Positions 33,601 through 44,131 of a DNA stretch of 64,000 nucleotides are shown piece by piece (within the stretch, counting starts at the first letter, position 1; each line of letters begins with the position of its first letter). The stretch comes from Tieghemostelium lacteum (Eukaryota; Evosea; Eumycetozoa; Dictyosteliales; Raperosteliaceae). The stretch is from contig LODT01000037.1 of the NCBI GenBank assembly GCA_001606155.1, positions 1,550,001 to 1,614,000 on the forward strand. The letters are read 5' to 3'. The notes under the pieces are model-generated. The model did not search any database. It was given only the letters and a program-made list of their open reading frames with translations, and was not told the DNA's origin. The position numbers were made by a program, and so were the translations under genes.

Positions 33601-34975
33601 AGTACTATATCTCAACAATTGTGCCTGTCTCTTTAGTTGTTTATCTTCCACTACTGCCACAGGAGTTGGTTTCTCTCTTTCCCTTTTCTTTACAGCCTCA
33701 TCTTGAGTGTAATTACTAAACTCTGCTGCAACCATAGATTTAATGATATCTGAATTTTGTAAGCATATATCTACATTAAATGCCAAAGGTATTGGAGAGT
33801 AGACAAATTTTTCAATATTTTGTAATATAGATTGTGTACCTTCAAAACCATACATTTTAACCAAATTCTCTGCTAGTACAGCTTGTGATATATACCCAGA
33901 TCTAAATGATCCAAGAAGCTCTCTAAGATGTGTATTTGATATCTTTTGAAGTTCTGGAGATATAATAAATGGTTTAGGAGCCAAAGCCTCATTATCTATA
34001 TTATTGTAATCGTTATTGGTATTATTTAGACTATTCTGTTGGTTCTTCTCTGCAATTGCAGCTTTGGCCCTCTCTTCATTAGGTTTATCAAACCAAATAT
34101 TAAGTAAACTTTTGATGGGCTCGTTTTTGTTGTCTTCTTTTTCATTTTTAGCACCCATATAAACAGGTACAGTTCTATCAATTTTTGTGACAGCACCAAT
34201 GTGGGAATAGTAAAAAATTAAATGAGCACTGCCAATTTTAACACATTTTGCAGATTTTTGGTCATAGTGCTCTTGTATCTTTAGAGTACCTGCAACCTTT
34301 AGAAAATTCTTTTTCATTGATATGGTAACACCACTGAATGCTGAACGATCAGGTAATCTAACAATACCACAAACTCTGTCAGTTTCTGCACATATTGCTT
34401 CTAATCTATTGTAAATATATCCATTTTGTTGAAAAGACTTTACAACAAGATAGATTCGGGTTGACTGTCCAACAGAGAGGCACTTTGATATCTTAACAAC
34501 AGGCACATCCTCCCACTCTTTTAGTTTAAGTAACCACTCATTTGGTGGTTTTTCTTGACCTACTCTAATAAGTCTCTGTTCAATGTTATTAAACCATATA
34601 TTTTGTTTCAATATTTTCTTTCTATCGACACTATTAAGTGATTCTTTTCTAACTAATCTCTCTGATATTTTAAATAATCTCTTTGTACCAACTACTGAAG
34701 CATAATCTGGTTCCTCTTCGCTTTCACTACTATCACTATCACTTTCATTCTCCTCCATTGCTCTACTATATAGAAAATCCAATATATTATTATAAGCATT
34801 ATTATCGGTCTCATCTAATTCTATATCACCATCTTCAATATCATTTTCAAAAATCTCTTCTTGTTGATTAATATTTTTCTCCTGCTGCGCTGGTCTCCCA
34901 GTACCACTAATAGTCTTCAAATTCGCTTTACTTTGCTTATGTTTATATTCAATTGTTGATTCTTTAGTATTATTC

Positions 34976-35015
<40 letters not shown>

Positions 35016-35115
35016 TTTGAAAAGTTTTATTGATTATGTCAAATAAATTGGTACTATTATTTATACCATTTCTGACCTTTTTAATAGGTCTATTTTTTTC
35101 GCCTTTAGGTTGCAT
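30676..35115 (-). CDS. SNF2-family helicase with RING finger (RAD5/HLTF/RAD16 type)
   Basis: Two exons, 35115-32453 and 32395-30676 (GTATGT...ATAG, split codon), about 1460 residues. The N-terminus is low complexity with a poly-Asn tract, then an acidic region and a globular domain. Lobe 1 of the SNF2 ATPase has LLADEMGLGKT near residue 593, DESH near 748 and the RWCVTGTP motif. A C3HC4-like RING (CGIRDPNKLILSMCDHVYCQSC...CKNC, about 918-955) sits between the lobes. Lobe 2 has SSSVGLNLTCASHVYI and AIGRVDRIGQ. A RING between lobes defines the RAD5/HLTF/RAD16/SHPRH group of DNA-repair translocase-ubiquitin ligases. The Gln-rich tail ends in an acidic DDEIIIISDSE stretch resembling a SUMO-interacting motif. 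Confidence 0.93.
34976..35015. repeat. ATT trinucleotide repeat (poly-Asn on minus strand)
   Basis: A run of ATT units encodes a poly-Asn tract near the N-terminus of the SNF2-RING protein. Confidence 0.85.
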
Positions 35116-35320
35116 CTCTATTACTTGAGTCGTAAATAGTCGCTACAATCTCACAAATTACCATATTAATCTACAGGTAATATAAAAAAAATCTGTGGTG
35201 CAGATAAAATTCGATTCTTTTATAAAAGAAAAAAATTTTTTTTCAGGACAACATGTTGAATGAATAAATAAATAATCAAATAAAATTTATTCACAATTCA
35301 ATTTCAAAATTACCAAAAAT

Positions 35321-37435
35321 TTAAATAAATTGAGTTGATCTAGTTTCATAAAGGTCTCCATAGAATTCAATACCTGAGATGGAGAGGAAATTGTGATTAC
35401 TTGAGTTTCGACCAGTTTGAAGTATTCTAAAGTGTCTGAATGCCTGTGTACAATTTGGAATCTTCCAAGTACAGGAAGAGAAATTACCATTTAAAGAGGT
35501 ATCGTTACTGTGTCTTACTAAAACTGTCCAATTCTTTGTGTCCATTGACCCTTGTAAAGTCCAATTACGTATAGAGTCACCTTTAGAATTTGATCCGTGT
35601 CTAAGAGTGTAATAAGTAGGTACCAATGTTCTAGATGATCCTAAATTTACAGCTATCCAACTTGCTGGTACATCACAAGTATACAAAACAATAGGAGTTC
35701 TACCAACGCAGTTAATAACATTACCTTTCTCTTGACTTGAACATGTAACTCTCAATCTTCCTCTCAATGCAGGGTTCGACCAAGTCTCCTTATATCCATT
35801 TGTACCAATATAATAAAATACACCACAACAATCAAAATCACTCTTGTATTCCAAAGATATTGAATAAGCAGCTCTAGGTGATTTTCTCATTATTACCAAT
35901 GAATCCTCTTGATTTGGTGTATTTTGTTGTTGGTTTAGTTGTTGTTGCTGTTGTTGTTGTTGTTGTTGTTCTAGTAGTTTAAAGTTGTGCATATTAGTTT
36001 GGTCTCTTGGACCTTCATGGTACTTTAGTCTCTGTAATAGAGCTTCAGTTAGAAGGTACCTAGGTATGATTGGGTTATCTTGTATCTCTTCTAATTGTTG
36101 GTAATTGAATAGTGGGAATCTAACCACTTCAAAAAGTGATACCAAATCAGCATCAGATAGATTCTGTCTATTATGTTGAATGTATTTTAAAACGGTCTTA
36201 TAGACAATAGCTTCATTGGAAACTGACAAATTATTTTGTCTCATTAGTCTAGTCATTATAGACACAGGTAATGACATTAGTTCAGGTATACTATTTATAG
36301 TTGATGGGTCTAAAGACTTATCACCAAACTTATCACTAATTTTATATTGTACAAATGTGTATGGTTGTGATGTTCCTTGACTATTATTATTGGTACTACT
36401 GTTACTATTATTGTTATTATTATTATTATTAGAATCTGTATCATCTAAATCTTCATCCATTTGATCAATAGGGTCAATGGTATCTAATTGGTCTAGTGAG
36501 TTATCAGCAGTAGCTGCATTATCGTCAATGGATGGGAAACTATGACTTGCAGAAGTTACTAATAAATCTATATTATTTGGTGATATAATTTGATTAAAAT
36601 GTTTACAAGTTACGGTAATACACTTTGAGATAAGGTCATCAGAGTCAATTTGAATGGCTTTATTCAACATGGAAAGTGTATTCTCACGTGTAATCGAACT
36701 TGTAAGATAATAAGTTGTAACATTTTTCAGTCCCCTTATAGAAAATATATTGGACAACTGTAGAATAGGTAATGAATTATCTTCATTTAAATCAACTTTA
36801 CCTTCATACATGTAATTTACAACTGAATTGAAATGCTCTAGAAATGCACCTTTGATCTCTAGTTCACCTCTACTATTCTTCCATATTTGATAAGAGGAAG
36901 AAGAATCCTTCTCTCCAATGTTTTCAGGTTTCAACTCACCATCAAAATAGTCAGAAAAGTATTTTGAAGAGTGAGCTAAAATCACTTTATGTAAATGATA
37001 TGATTTGGCATCAGCCACTATCGTAATGTCACTGAAATTCTGTGACTTTAAAAATGATCCGAATCCTTTTTGAAAGAGATCAGCTTCATAGAGTATCGAT
37101 AAATTCTGTTTGTTATTCGTTGTACTACCACTACTATTCTGCAGTGTACTTGTTAAATTATTATTATTATTATTGTTGTTGTTATTGTTATTGTTAGGTG
37201 ATAAACTAGAACTTGATTCTTTTAAAGATAATGTTGGTGATGAATTTATTATAGTTGAAGTATTAATAGATGATGATGGTGATATATTTTGTGGTTTAGT
37301 ATTACTATTATTATTAGATGTATAGGTTATTGGGAAAAATGAGGCATTGGGACTTGTTGATATATTTATTGCATATGATTGTTGATCTATATCATTCGCA
37401 GAAATCATAATAGATGGTGTCCACATAATCAACAA
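35321..37435 (-). CDS. BTB-BACK protein with discoidin (F5/8 type C) domain
   Basis: Single exon, 704 residues. A Ser/Asn-rich N-terminus is followed by a BTB/POZ domain from about 120 (FLKSQNFSDITIVADAKSYHLHKVILAHSSKYFSDYF) and a BACK region with an Asn-rich insert. The C-terminus, about 540-695, is a discoidin-like beta-sandwich (GTNGYKETWSNPALRG, WIAVNLGSSRTLVPTYYTLRHG, WTLQGSMDTKNWTVL, FRHFRILQTG). The layout is like metazoan BTBD9. BTB-BACK proteins often link substrates to Cullin-3 ubiquitin ligases; that role is an inference. Confidence 0.9.
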   Translation of the reverse strand: MLIMWTPSIMISANDIDQQSYAINISTSPNASFFPITYTSNNNSNTKPQNISPSSSINTSTIINSSPTLSLKESSSSLSPNNNNNNNNNNNNNLTSTLQNSSGSTTNNKQNLSILYEADLFQKGFGSFLKSQNFSDITIVADAKSYHLHKVILAHSSKYFSDYFDGELKPENIGEKDSSSSYQIWKNSRGELEIKGAFLEHFNSVVNYMYEGKVDLNEDNSLPILQLSNIFSIRGLKNVTTYYLTSSITRENTLSMLNKAIQIDSDDLISKCITVTCKHFNQIISPNNIDLLVTSASHSFPSIDDNAATADNSLDQLDTIDPIDQMDEDLDDTDSNNNNNNNNSNSSTNNNSQGTSQPYTFVQYKISDKFGDKSLDPSTINSIPELMSLPVSIMTRLMRQNNLSVSNEAIVYKTVLKYIQHNRQNLSDADLVSLFEVVRFPLFNYQQLEEIQDNPIIPRYLLTEALLQRLKYHEGPRDQTNMHNFKLLEQQQQQQQQQQLNQQQNTPNQEDSLVIMRKSPRAAYSISLEYKSDFDCCGVFYYIGTNGYKETWSNPALRGRLRVTCSSQEKGNVINCVGRTPIVLYTCDVPASWIAVNLGSSRTLVPTYYTLRHGSNSKGDSIRNWTLQGSMDTKNWTVLVRHSNDTSLNGNFSSCTWKIPNCTQAFRHFRILQTGRNSSNHNFLSISGIEFYGDLYETRSTQFI

Positions 37436-37894
37436 CCTATGAGACTATATAATACAATTGTAAAAAAAAAAAACTAATCTAAAAAAGCGTGTGTAAATTA
37501 AAAATTAGAAAAATGCAATTGATAAAAAACTAACTTTTATTATGTTTAGTTTTTATAACAACTCCAACCCCAGGTCACTTAAGATACATATGATATCATG
37601 AAAAAAATTTTTAGGTATCCTCCAAACCCATTTAAAAACTTATTGTGATTGGGTGTAGAGATAATCAAAAATATCACCTGGCTTTCTGTTCGAAAATATC
37701 TGTTTTTTTTGAAAAATCAAATGATAGTTAGGACTTCGAATTTGATCAAAAAAAAAAAAAAATTTTCCTTCGCCTTTCAAAAAATTTGTGCAATAGATAT
37801 TTGTCCTTTATAACATCTACATTTTACACCTTAATCTAATAATAATAACAATTGGTTTTTAATCTTTAAATCAATTTGGATTCCAATTAAAAAA
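37436..37894. other. AT-rich divergent intergenic region
   Basis: Between the BTB gene (minus) and the F-box/LRR gene (plus). Contains A/T tracts and the palindrome ATGATATCAT near 37591. No gene seen. Confidence 0.5.
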
Positions 37895-40326
37895 ATGGAT
37901 GAAGAGAATTTAGCAAGAGTAAGTTTGATAATTTATAACACACTTGTTGTAAACAAACCACAAGATGGTATTGTAAATGTGATCTTTGCTTTTTTTTTTT
38001 TATAGATATAAGAGTAAAGGTAGAGGAGGGTGAGATAAATGGATATTAACTGTTGATTTGATAACTAGTTATTACAGGCATTTAGCAATTGTAATTATAT
38101 AGAGTTTGTTAAAATATTTTCAATGATTCATGGATTTGATGCAACATTTGAATTCCTTAGAAATGCTTTGACTACTATTCCTTTTATGGCATTTAAAAAA
38201 AAGTTTTGGATGTTTGGTGGTGATGATGAAAAGAATCCGACACCTAAAGAATCAACAGCACCTAATCCACCAACTAAAAGATCACATATTCGGTCAACTT
38301 GGGAAGATGAAAATGATCAAGAGTTTTGGAATACCTATAAACCACCAATTCAACCACAACCACCTCAATCACCAAACATTTACTATGACTCTGATCATGA
38401 TTATCACAAGAACAGAAATAGTAATAGTCCAAAAACATCAAAATCTAATATTAACATTAAATCTAATAGTCCTCAACCCCAACAACAACAGCAGCAACAA
38501 CAACTTATACAAAAAAACAATTTTAATAATAGTAAATATAGTAATAATAATAATAATATAAATAATAATAAACTAAATAATAGTAATAATATTAGTACGG
38601 ATATCAAAATGAAAAATGTAAATAATTTAACAACAAAACAAGCAAGAAATGCCCACAAAAAGAAAAATTATATGAAAAAGTATGTGTTGTTGATTCAGAT
38701 AATAATCCAAAATCTAATCGGGTAAAAACAAAAAAGAAATTATGATATTAATATTTATTGATTATTGTTATAATTAGTATTCAAGAATTACCATTTGAAT
38801 TGATAATTTTTATATTTAGTTTTTTATCATCTAGTGATTTATTACAGGCATCAATAGTCTCCAGAGAATGGTCAAGATATTCATTTGTAGCCACTTCAGA
38901 GTTGATTATTGACAATAGGAAATCAATGACTGTTGATATTGTAAATAAGAAAATATATAAACACAGTGACTATCTGAAGAAGATTGAGTTTAGTCAGTCA
39001 AAGATTATCGGATACTCTTCAGTTAGGATGATAGTAGACCACTGTAGAAATCTACAAGATCTGGAGTTTCATCATTGTCCACTTATCAATGACTCTGAAA
39101 TTGATTTGGTGTGTACTCTCTTAATGAAACTTCAAAAGATTGTCATTCACAGTGAGTCTTTGACTGTAAAGACTTTTGAGAGTCTTTGCAAATCACCTAG
39201 ATTGGAGGCAGTCCAATTGGGAGGTTTTTCAAGATTGCCTTTAGAGACTTTTCAAAAACTGTCAGAGATTAAGAATTTACAGAGTCTTGATGTCAGTAAA
39301 ATTGCAAAGGTATTATGCAGTGCAATTAAAGGGTGTGTCAAACTTACAAGTTTGAGACTTTCTATTGCCACTGAGAGCACCATTGCCTCACTTCCATTTC
39401 TCTCTCAGTTAGAGATGCTCTCTATTGATGAATGGGATCTAGAAGATGAGGTACAATCTCAGAATCAAGATACCAATTCTATGGTCATCACAGTACCCAC
39501 TCAGGAATCTGATGGAAGTTACTTGAAATTCCTAGAAAAGTGCAATAGATTGGTGAAATTTGAAATCACTGGAAGTGATGATTTTGTAATTCACAATTTC
39601 TCCACACTTCTAATCATTCAAAATACTCTCAGAGTCCTAGATTTGGACCTCTCTTATGGAGGTGGTGGAATTGAGGAAAACTTTCGTTATGTAATCCCTC
39701 ATCTCTACCAATTGGAAAGTCTATTTATCACCAAATTCTCACTTAACGGTGAGACTTGGGAGGCATTCTCAAGACTTCCCAAACTCCACAACTTGTCACT
39801 ATGTTGCAACAAGTTGAACTCTCATTGGCTCAATAGAGGTATTGAACATATCTCAAAGTGCAAGAGTTTAGAGAGAATTTCCATAATCAACTCTACCGAA
39901 CACTGGATTGACATTTCAGAGAAATCATTCGCATCTCTGAGTAATCTCTCAAACCAATTACTCGAACTCAGATTAGGAGGTAGCAGAGGTGGTGGAATGA
40001 TCCTTAATGAAGGTGTCTTTATGACCATTGGTAAAATATCAACTCTAAAGACACTAGATCTCTCCAATAGTCGTGGAATCAGTGAACAATGTTTTATCCA
40101 TCTCTCACAATGTTCATCATTAGAGTACTTGGAAGGCTCTGTTAAAATTGATGAACAAATCATTCAAAATACAGTCGCAGAATGGTGTGGTACTGGTACA
40201 CTTGTTAATTGTCCATCATTAAGAAAAGTCAGTTTTGATATTAAACTTCCATCTTATCTAAACTCAGAAATCTCTTGTCCCAATTCACTTAATTCATTTA
40301 ATCTCATCACCAAACTCTCACAATAA
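37895..40326 (+). CDS. F-box / leucine-rich repeat protein, three exons
   Basis: Exons 37895-37918, 38078-38679 and 38778-40326 (GTAAGT...ACAG; GTATGT...TTAG) join in phase to about 724 residues. Exon 1 encodes MDEENLAR. Exon 2 has a hydrophobic/aromatic segment followed by an Asn/Gln/Pro-rich disordered region. Exon 3 begins at the F-box (IQELPFELIIFIFSFLSSSDLLQASIVSREW, about 210-240) and continues with many LRRs of the F-box type (LTSLRLSIAT, LRVLDLDLSYGG, LKTLDLSNSRGISEQCF). Reading exons 2 and 3 as separate genes would leave the F-box without a start in its own exon. Likely a substrate receptor of an SCF ubiquitin ligase; the target is unknown. Confidence 0.8.
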
Positions 40327-41694
40327 TCACATACTAAACCACCACCAACTACTCATTTCATGAATTTTTATTAATAACTCACAAAAAATCACACTTTACA
40401 CATTTTCAGTAGGTGTGATACATTTTGAAAATAAATCCACTGTCGGCAGAATATCCCCCTCTAAAAATAGCCCACAGTTTAGGTGTCAAAAAAATCACAT
40501 TTTTAGACATCGAGTTTCAATCTCTTTATTCTTCACATTTAAATTATCAAAAAACTAACAAACAAATAATTTTCTAATTCTATTCATTCCCTATTATCCA
40601 ATTTACACTTTTCCTTTTCAATCTATGTCCTTTTGAAAATTATACAAGAAATATTGATACGTTGTTAGAAATTCCTTAATTTCTCAAAAAACAGCAATGG
40701 AATAATTATAATAACAATAATTAGGATAAACTCTAAAATTGAATTTTATTTTATTTAATTTCTTAAAATCACAATTTAACAATATTAATATAAATTCATC
40801 ACACACACCATTCCCACAATCACCAACATTGGTTTAACACTTATCTCCCAAATTCCAATGACATTGTGTAAATTTCAAAAAAAAATAAACACTGTTAAGA
40901 GCTCTAAAAATAGAGCAGAGTTGGAATGTAAAAAAAAACTTTTTAGATTTCATGATCGTCTTTCAATCTCTTTAAAAACAATTTATACTTTCTTTTATTT
41001 TTTTTTTTTAGTACACACATTTTAGTTTATTTATAAATACGTAATCACATAGAAAAACGCGCATAACTATCCATAAAAACGAATAGAGAACACAAGTAAA
41101 AGTACATTTCATATCATTTTGGACCACACGATTTTAGGAACAAAATAGTAGTCCATATCTAAAAAAAGTTAGATCAACTGAAATTTTACATTCCTCTGTT
41201 TTTTTTTTTTTTAAATTTTTTTTTATTTTATCACTTTACTGTTGTCTTTTGTTTCAGTAAAACATTTTATTATTTTTCAAAAAACTATACTCCTACTACA
41301 AAAACTAATAATAATACAATATGTATGTGTTCTTTTTAAAATTAAAGAGTAAACTCTTTCCCACACCCACACACCATCATTTTTTTAAACTTTTTTTTTT
41401 AAAAATTTAGTTTTTTTTTTTTTTTTTGGTATTTATTTTGACATTTGTTACACATATTTAATTTTTTTTTAATATTAACGTTCCTCATTATTAATAATAA
41501 TATTATTATATTTATAGAATAAGATATATGTTTAGTTTTTAATTTAAACCAATTTCCAGATTGATTTGAAAAATTTTTTAATTTTTTTTTTGGAAATATC
41601 TCTACAAGTATAAAAACATCCCACCAATTGTAAGAGAGTAACATCAAAATACAGAGTAACACTACAAAAATAGACATAAAACTATATTAGTAAT
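40327..41694. other. Long AT-rich intergenic region upstream of the kinase gene
   Basis: No coding frame with plausible composition (the minus-strand frame at 41399-41677 is Lys/Ile/Asn-rich low complexity). Contains a small hairpin, GCTCT-AAAAAT-AGAGC near 40901-40917, long T runs, and an A/C-rich segment near 41360. Presumably the 3' flank of the F-box gene and the promoter of the kinase gene. Confidence 0.5.
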
Positions 41695-43557
41695 ATGAAG
41701 AATATTTTTAAAAAATGGTTTCAAAATGAAGCTGGTCAGCAAACAGATTCAAATGGTGAGGTGGTAACAGCTAAAGATGATCATGAGAAACCAGGAGAAC
41801 AAGGTAATGAGTCACACAGCAATAATAATGAACAACAACAGCAGTCTCCTAAAGATGAACAACAACAACCATCCATTAGAAGAGAAACCAATCCACCTCC
41901 ACATACTCCTACAACTGTGGTAGTTGAAGAGATTAAACCTGATACTTCATCAGTTGAACACCAACAACAACCAACATCAAATACAAATACACCATCATCA
42001 CCAATAACAACAACCAACACTGTAGATAATAACAAAACACAAAGTTCCTCAAAAGATGAGGAAAACAATAAAACAACAGAACCAAGTACCATAGAAACCA
42101 ACCAAGAACAACAACAAAATACAAAAGCACCAAATTCCTCAACTGTGAATCTTGGTGAGACATTAACAAATACACAAGTACAGACTAAAGATCATTCCAA
42201 TAGTCAGAGTAGAGGTGGTGTAACATCATCACCAAGTTCACATTCATTACAAAGTGCATCTACTCCAAATACACCTCCACCCCCACCCCCACAACCCAAA
42301 GAAAAAGAATCTTTAGGAATTTTAGGAAAACTAAAATTAAAATTAAAGGGTGGTTCCAAAGAAAAAGAGACAGTTTCTGATAAGAAATCTCTATCACACA
42401 AGAATGACGGAGCACAAGTAGTTCCACACCATGTACCTCTTCATCAACAGGAAGAGAAAGTTGAACGTGAGGTTATATACATTAAATCCATTGAGGAGCT
42501 TCCAGATGACTGCCAGAAACTCATGAAAGCCTCTGGAATCCCCGAAGAGAAATTCAGAGCTAACCTTCAAACACTTCTCTATGTCCTGCACTTTAGAACC
42601 GGTAAGATTCTTAAACTCCACGAAGAGATACCCAGAGAACCCAGAAAGAAATTTACATCTGATAGATTTTCAGACGGAGAAACTCTATTGGAACACTTGG
42701 ATCCTCATGTTCTAAAAAAGATATATAAAGACACTGATCAGGTTGGAAAAGGTGGTTTTGGTACCGTCTATTTTGCCAAATCAACTCGTGATAAGAAGAC
42801 AGTTGCCATCAAGAAGATGCCTCATCAAACCAAGAGACAGATTACTCAGAATCTGAGGGAAGTTTCTATTCTCTCAAAATGCAATCATCCAAATATCGTT
42901 AAGCTCATTACCTGCCATATAGATAAAGAGCAGAATCTATGGTTGGTTATGGAGTTTATGGAAGGTGGTACATTTGAAGAGGCTGCAAAAGCTTGGAGAT
43001 TTAATGAAAATAACCTTGCTTATGTGGCTAGAGAACTGTTGAAAGGGTTGCAATATCTACATGAAAATGGTATGGTTCACAGGGATCTAAAGAGTGCTAA
43101 TATTATGATGTCAGTTGAAGGTAAAGTAAAACTTATTGATTTTGGTTTGTGTGAAGATGTCTCTACAGGGTCACCTTGTCATATGGTTGGCAGTCCTTTC
43201 TGGATGCCACCTGAAATGATTTTGCAGAAACCACATTCTACTCCTGTTGATATATGGAGTTTTGCAATCTCTTTGTTAGAGATGGCTAATCAAAGACCTC
43301 CAATGATGGAGTCTGCTGTGAAGGCAATGTTTACTGTGGCAACTGAAGGTGCAACTGGTTTTGATCACCCAGAACTGTGGTCTGATGTCTTTAAAGATTT
43401 CCTTTCTCTTTGTTTGAAAATGGAACCTTCAGAAAGAGCAACCGCTGTCGAATTACTACAACATCCTTTTATTAAAAAAGCCGATACCAGAGATAATATG
43501 GAGAATATTCTAAAAAAGATTTTCCTTACTAATTCTCTAATGAATTCTGGTTTCTAG
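41695..43557 (+). CDS. PAK-like STE20-group kinase
   Basis: Single exon, 620 residues starting MKNIFKKWFQNEAG. Residues 20-230 are Gln/Thr/Pro/Ser-rich. About 260-300 resembles the C-terminal part of a p21-binding domain (ELPDDCQKLMKASGIPEEKF), but the upstream CRIB core ISxPxxFxHxxHVG is not present. The kinase domain, about 340-605, has GKGGFGTVY, VAIKKM, HRDLKSAN, IDFGLCED and GSPFWMPPEM, which is STE20-group. D. discoideum PakF, PakG and PakH have a similar layout; the exact orthologue is not decided. PAK-type kinases usually act downstream of Rac on the cytoskeleton; without a full CRIB, direct Rac binding is doubtful. Confidence 0.9.
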   Translation: MKNIFKKWFQNEAGQQTDSNGEVVTAKDDHEKPGEQGNESHSNNNEQQQQSPKDEQQQPSIRRETNPPPHTPTTVVVEEIKPDTSSVEHQQQPTSNTNTPSSPITTTNTVDNNKTQSSSKDEENNKTTEPSTIETNQEQQQNTKAPNSSTVNLGETLTNTQVQTKDHSNSQSRGGVTSSPSSHSLQSASTPNTPPPPPPQPKEKESLGILGKLKLKLKGGSKEKETVSDKKSLSHKNDGAQVVPHHVPLHQQEEKVEREVIYIKSIEELPDDCQKLMKASGIPEEKFRANLQTLLYVLHFRTGKILKLHEEIPREPRKKFTSDRFSDGETLLEHLDPHVLKKIYKDTDQVGKGGFGTVYFAKSTRDKKTVAIKKMPHQTKRQITQNLREVSILSKCNHPNIVKLITCHIDKEQNLWLVMEFMEGGTFEEAAKAWRFNENNLAYVARELLKGLQYLHENGMVHRDLKSANIMMSVEGKVKLIDFGLCEDVSTGSPCHMVGSPFWMPPEMILQKPHSTPVDIWSFAISLLEMANQRPPMMESAVKAMFTVATEGATGFDHPELWSDVFKDFLSLCLKMEPSERATAVELLQHPFIKKADTRDNMENILKKIFLTNSLMNSGF

Positions 43558-44131
43558 ATAACACAAAACAAAAGCAAAAATCAAAACTTTCAAAACTCTA
43601 CATAATAACAACAACTCATTCCTCATACACAATAACATTATCCTACAACATCAAACACACAATCTTTTTTTTTTTTTCCACCCACCACAAACAACAATTA
43701 ATTCAATGAATAACTAATAATTATAATAACTAATAATAATAATAATAATAATAATAATATCAACTAAAAAAAAGTTTATAGATTAATAAATTTATATATA
43801 ACAAAAAGAAAGAAAAATCAACAACTACACACAAACAAAAACCCCCAAATTCAATCAAACACATATGGCAGTCAATTACATCAGTAGAGTAGTATAAGTA
43901 GTAACATTACATTTCATTGCATTAGTTTTTAATTGTATATGGATCGAATATCATAAAATTTTTGTAATTTAAAGTTTAAAAATAATAATAAAAGTATCTT
44001 TTGGATATTTATTTATAAATAGATTATTTCTACTCTTTGGTTTCAAATAATTAAATTTTAGATTTTTTAATTTTTATTTTGTGTAGAACAGAAAGTCGTT
44101 TAGTTTAGACTAAACTATAACAGATAGTAAA
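43558..44131. other. AT-rich intergenic region
   Basis: An A/C-rich stretch after the kinase stop (likely 3' UTR), a TAA/ATA microsatellite near 43728-43760, then A/T tracts. No gene seen. Confidence 0.5.

Noticed and set aside
38123-38758. Two separate genes at 38123 and 38758
   Set aside because: In-phase splice sites join them with the MDEENLAR exon into one F-box/LRR protein.
41399-41677. Minus-strand 92-codon frame upstream of the kinase gene
   Set aside because: Lys/Asn/Ile/Leu-rich translation of A/T-rich DNA, with a T-run-encoded tail.
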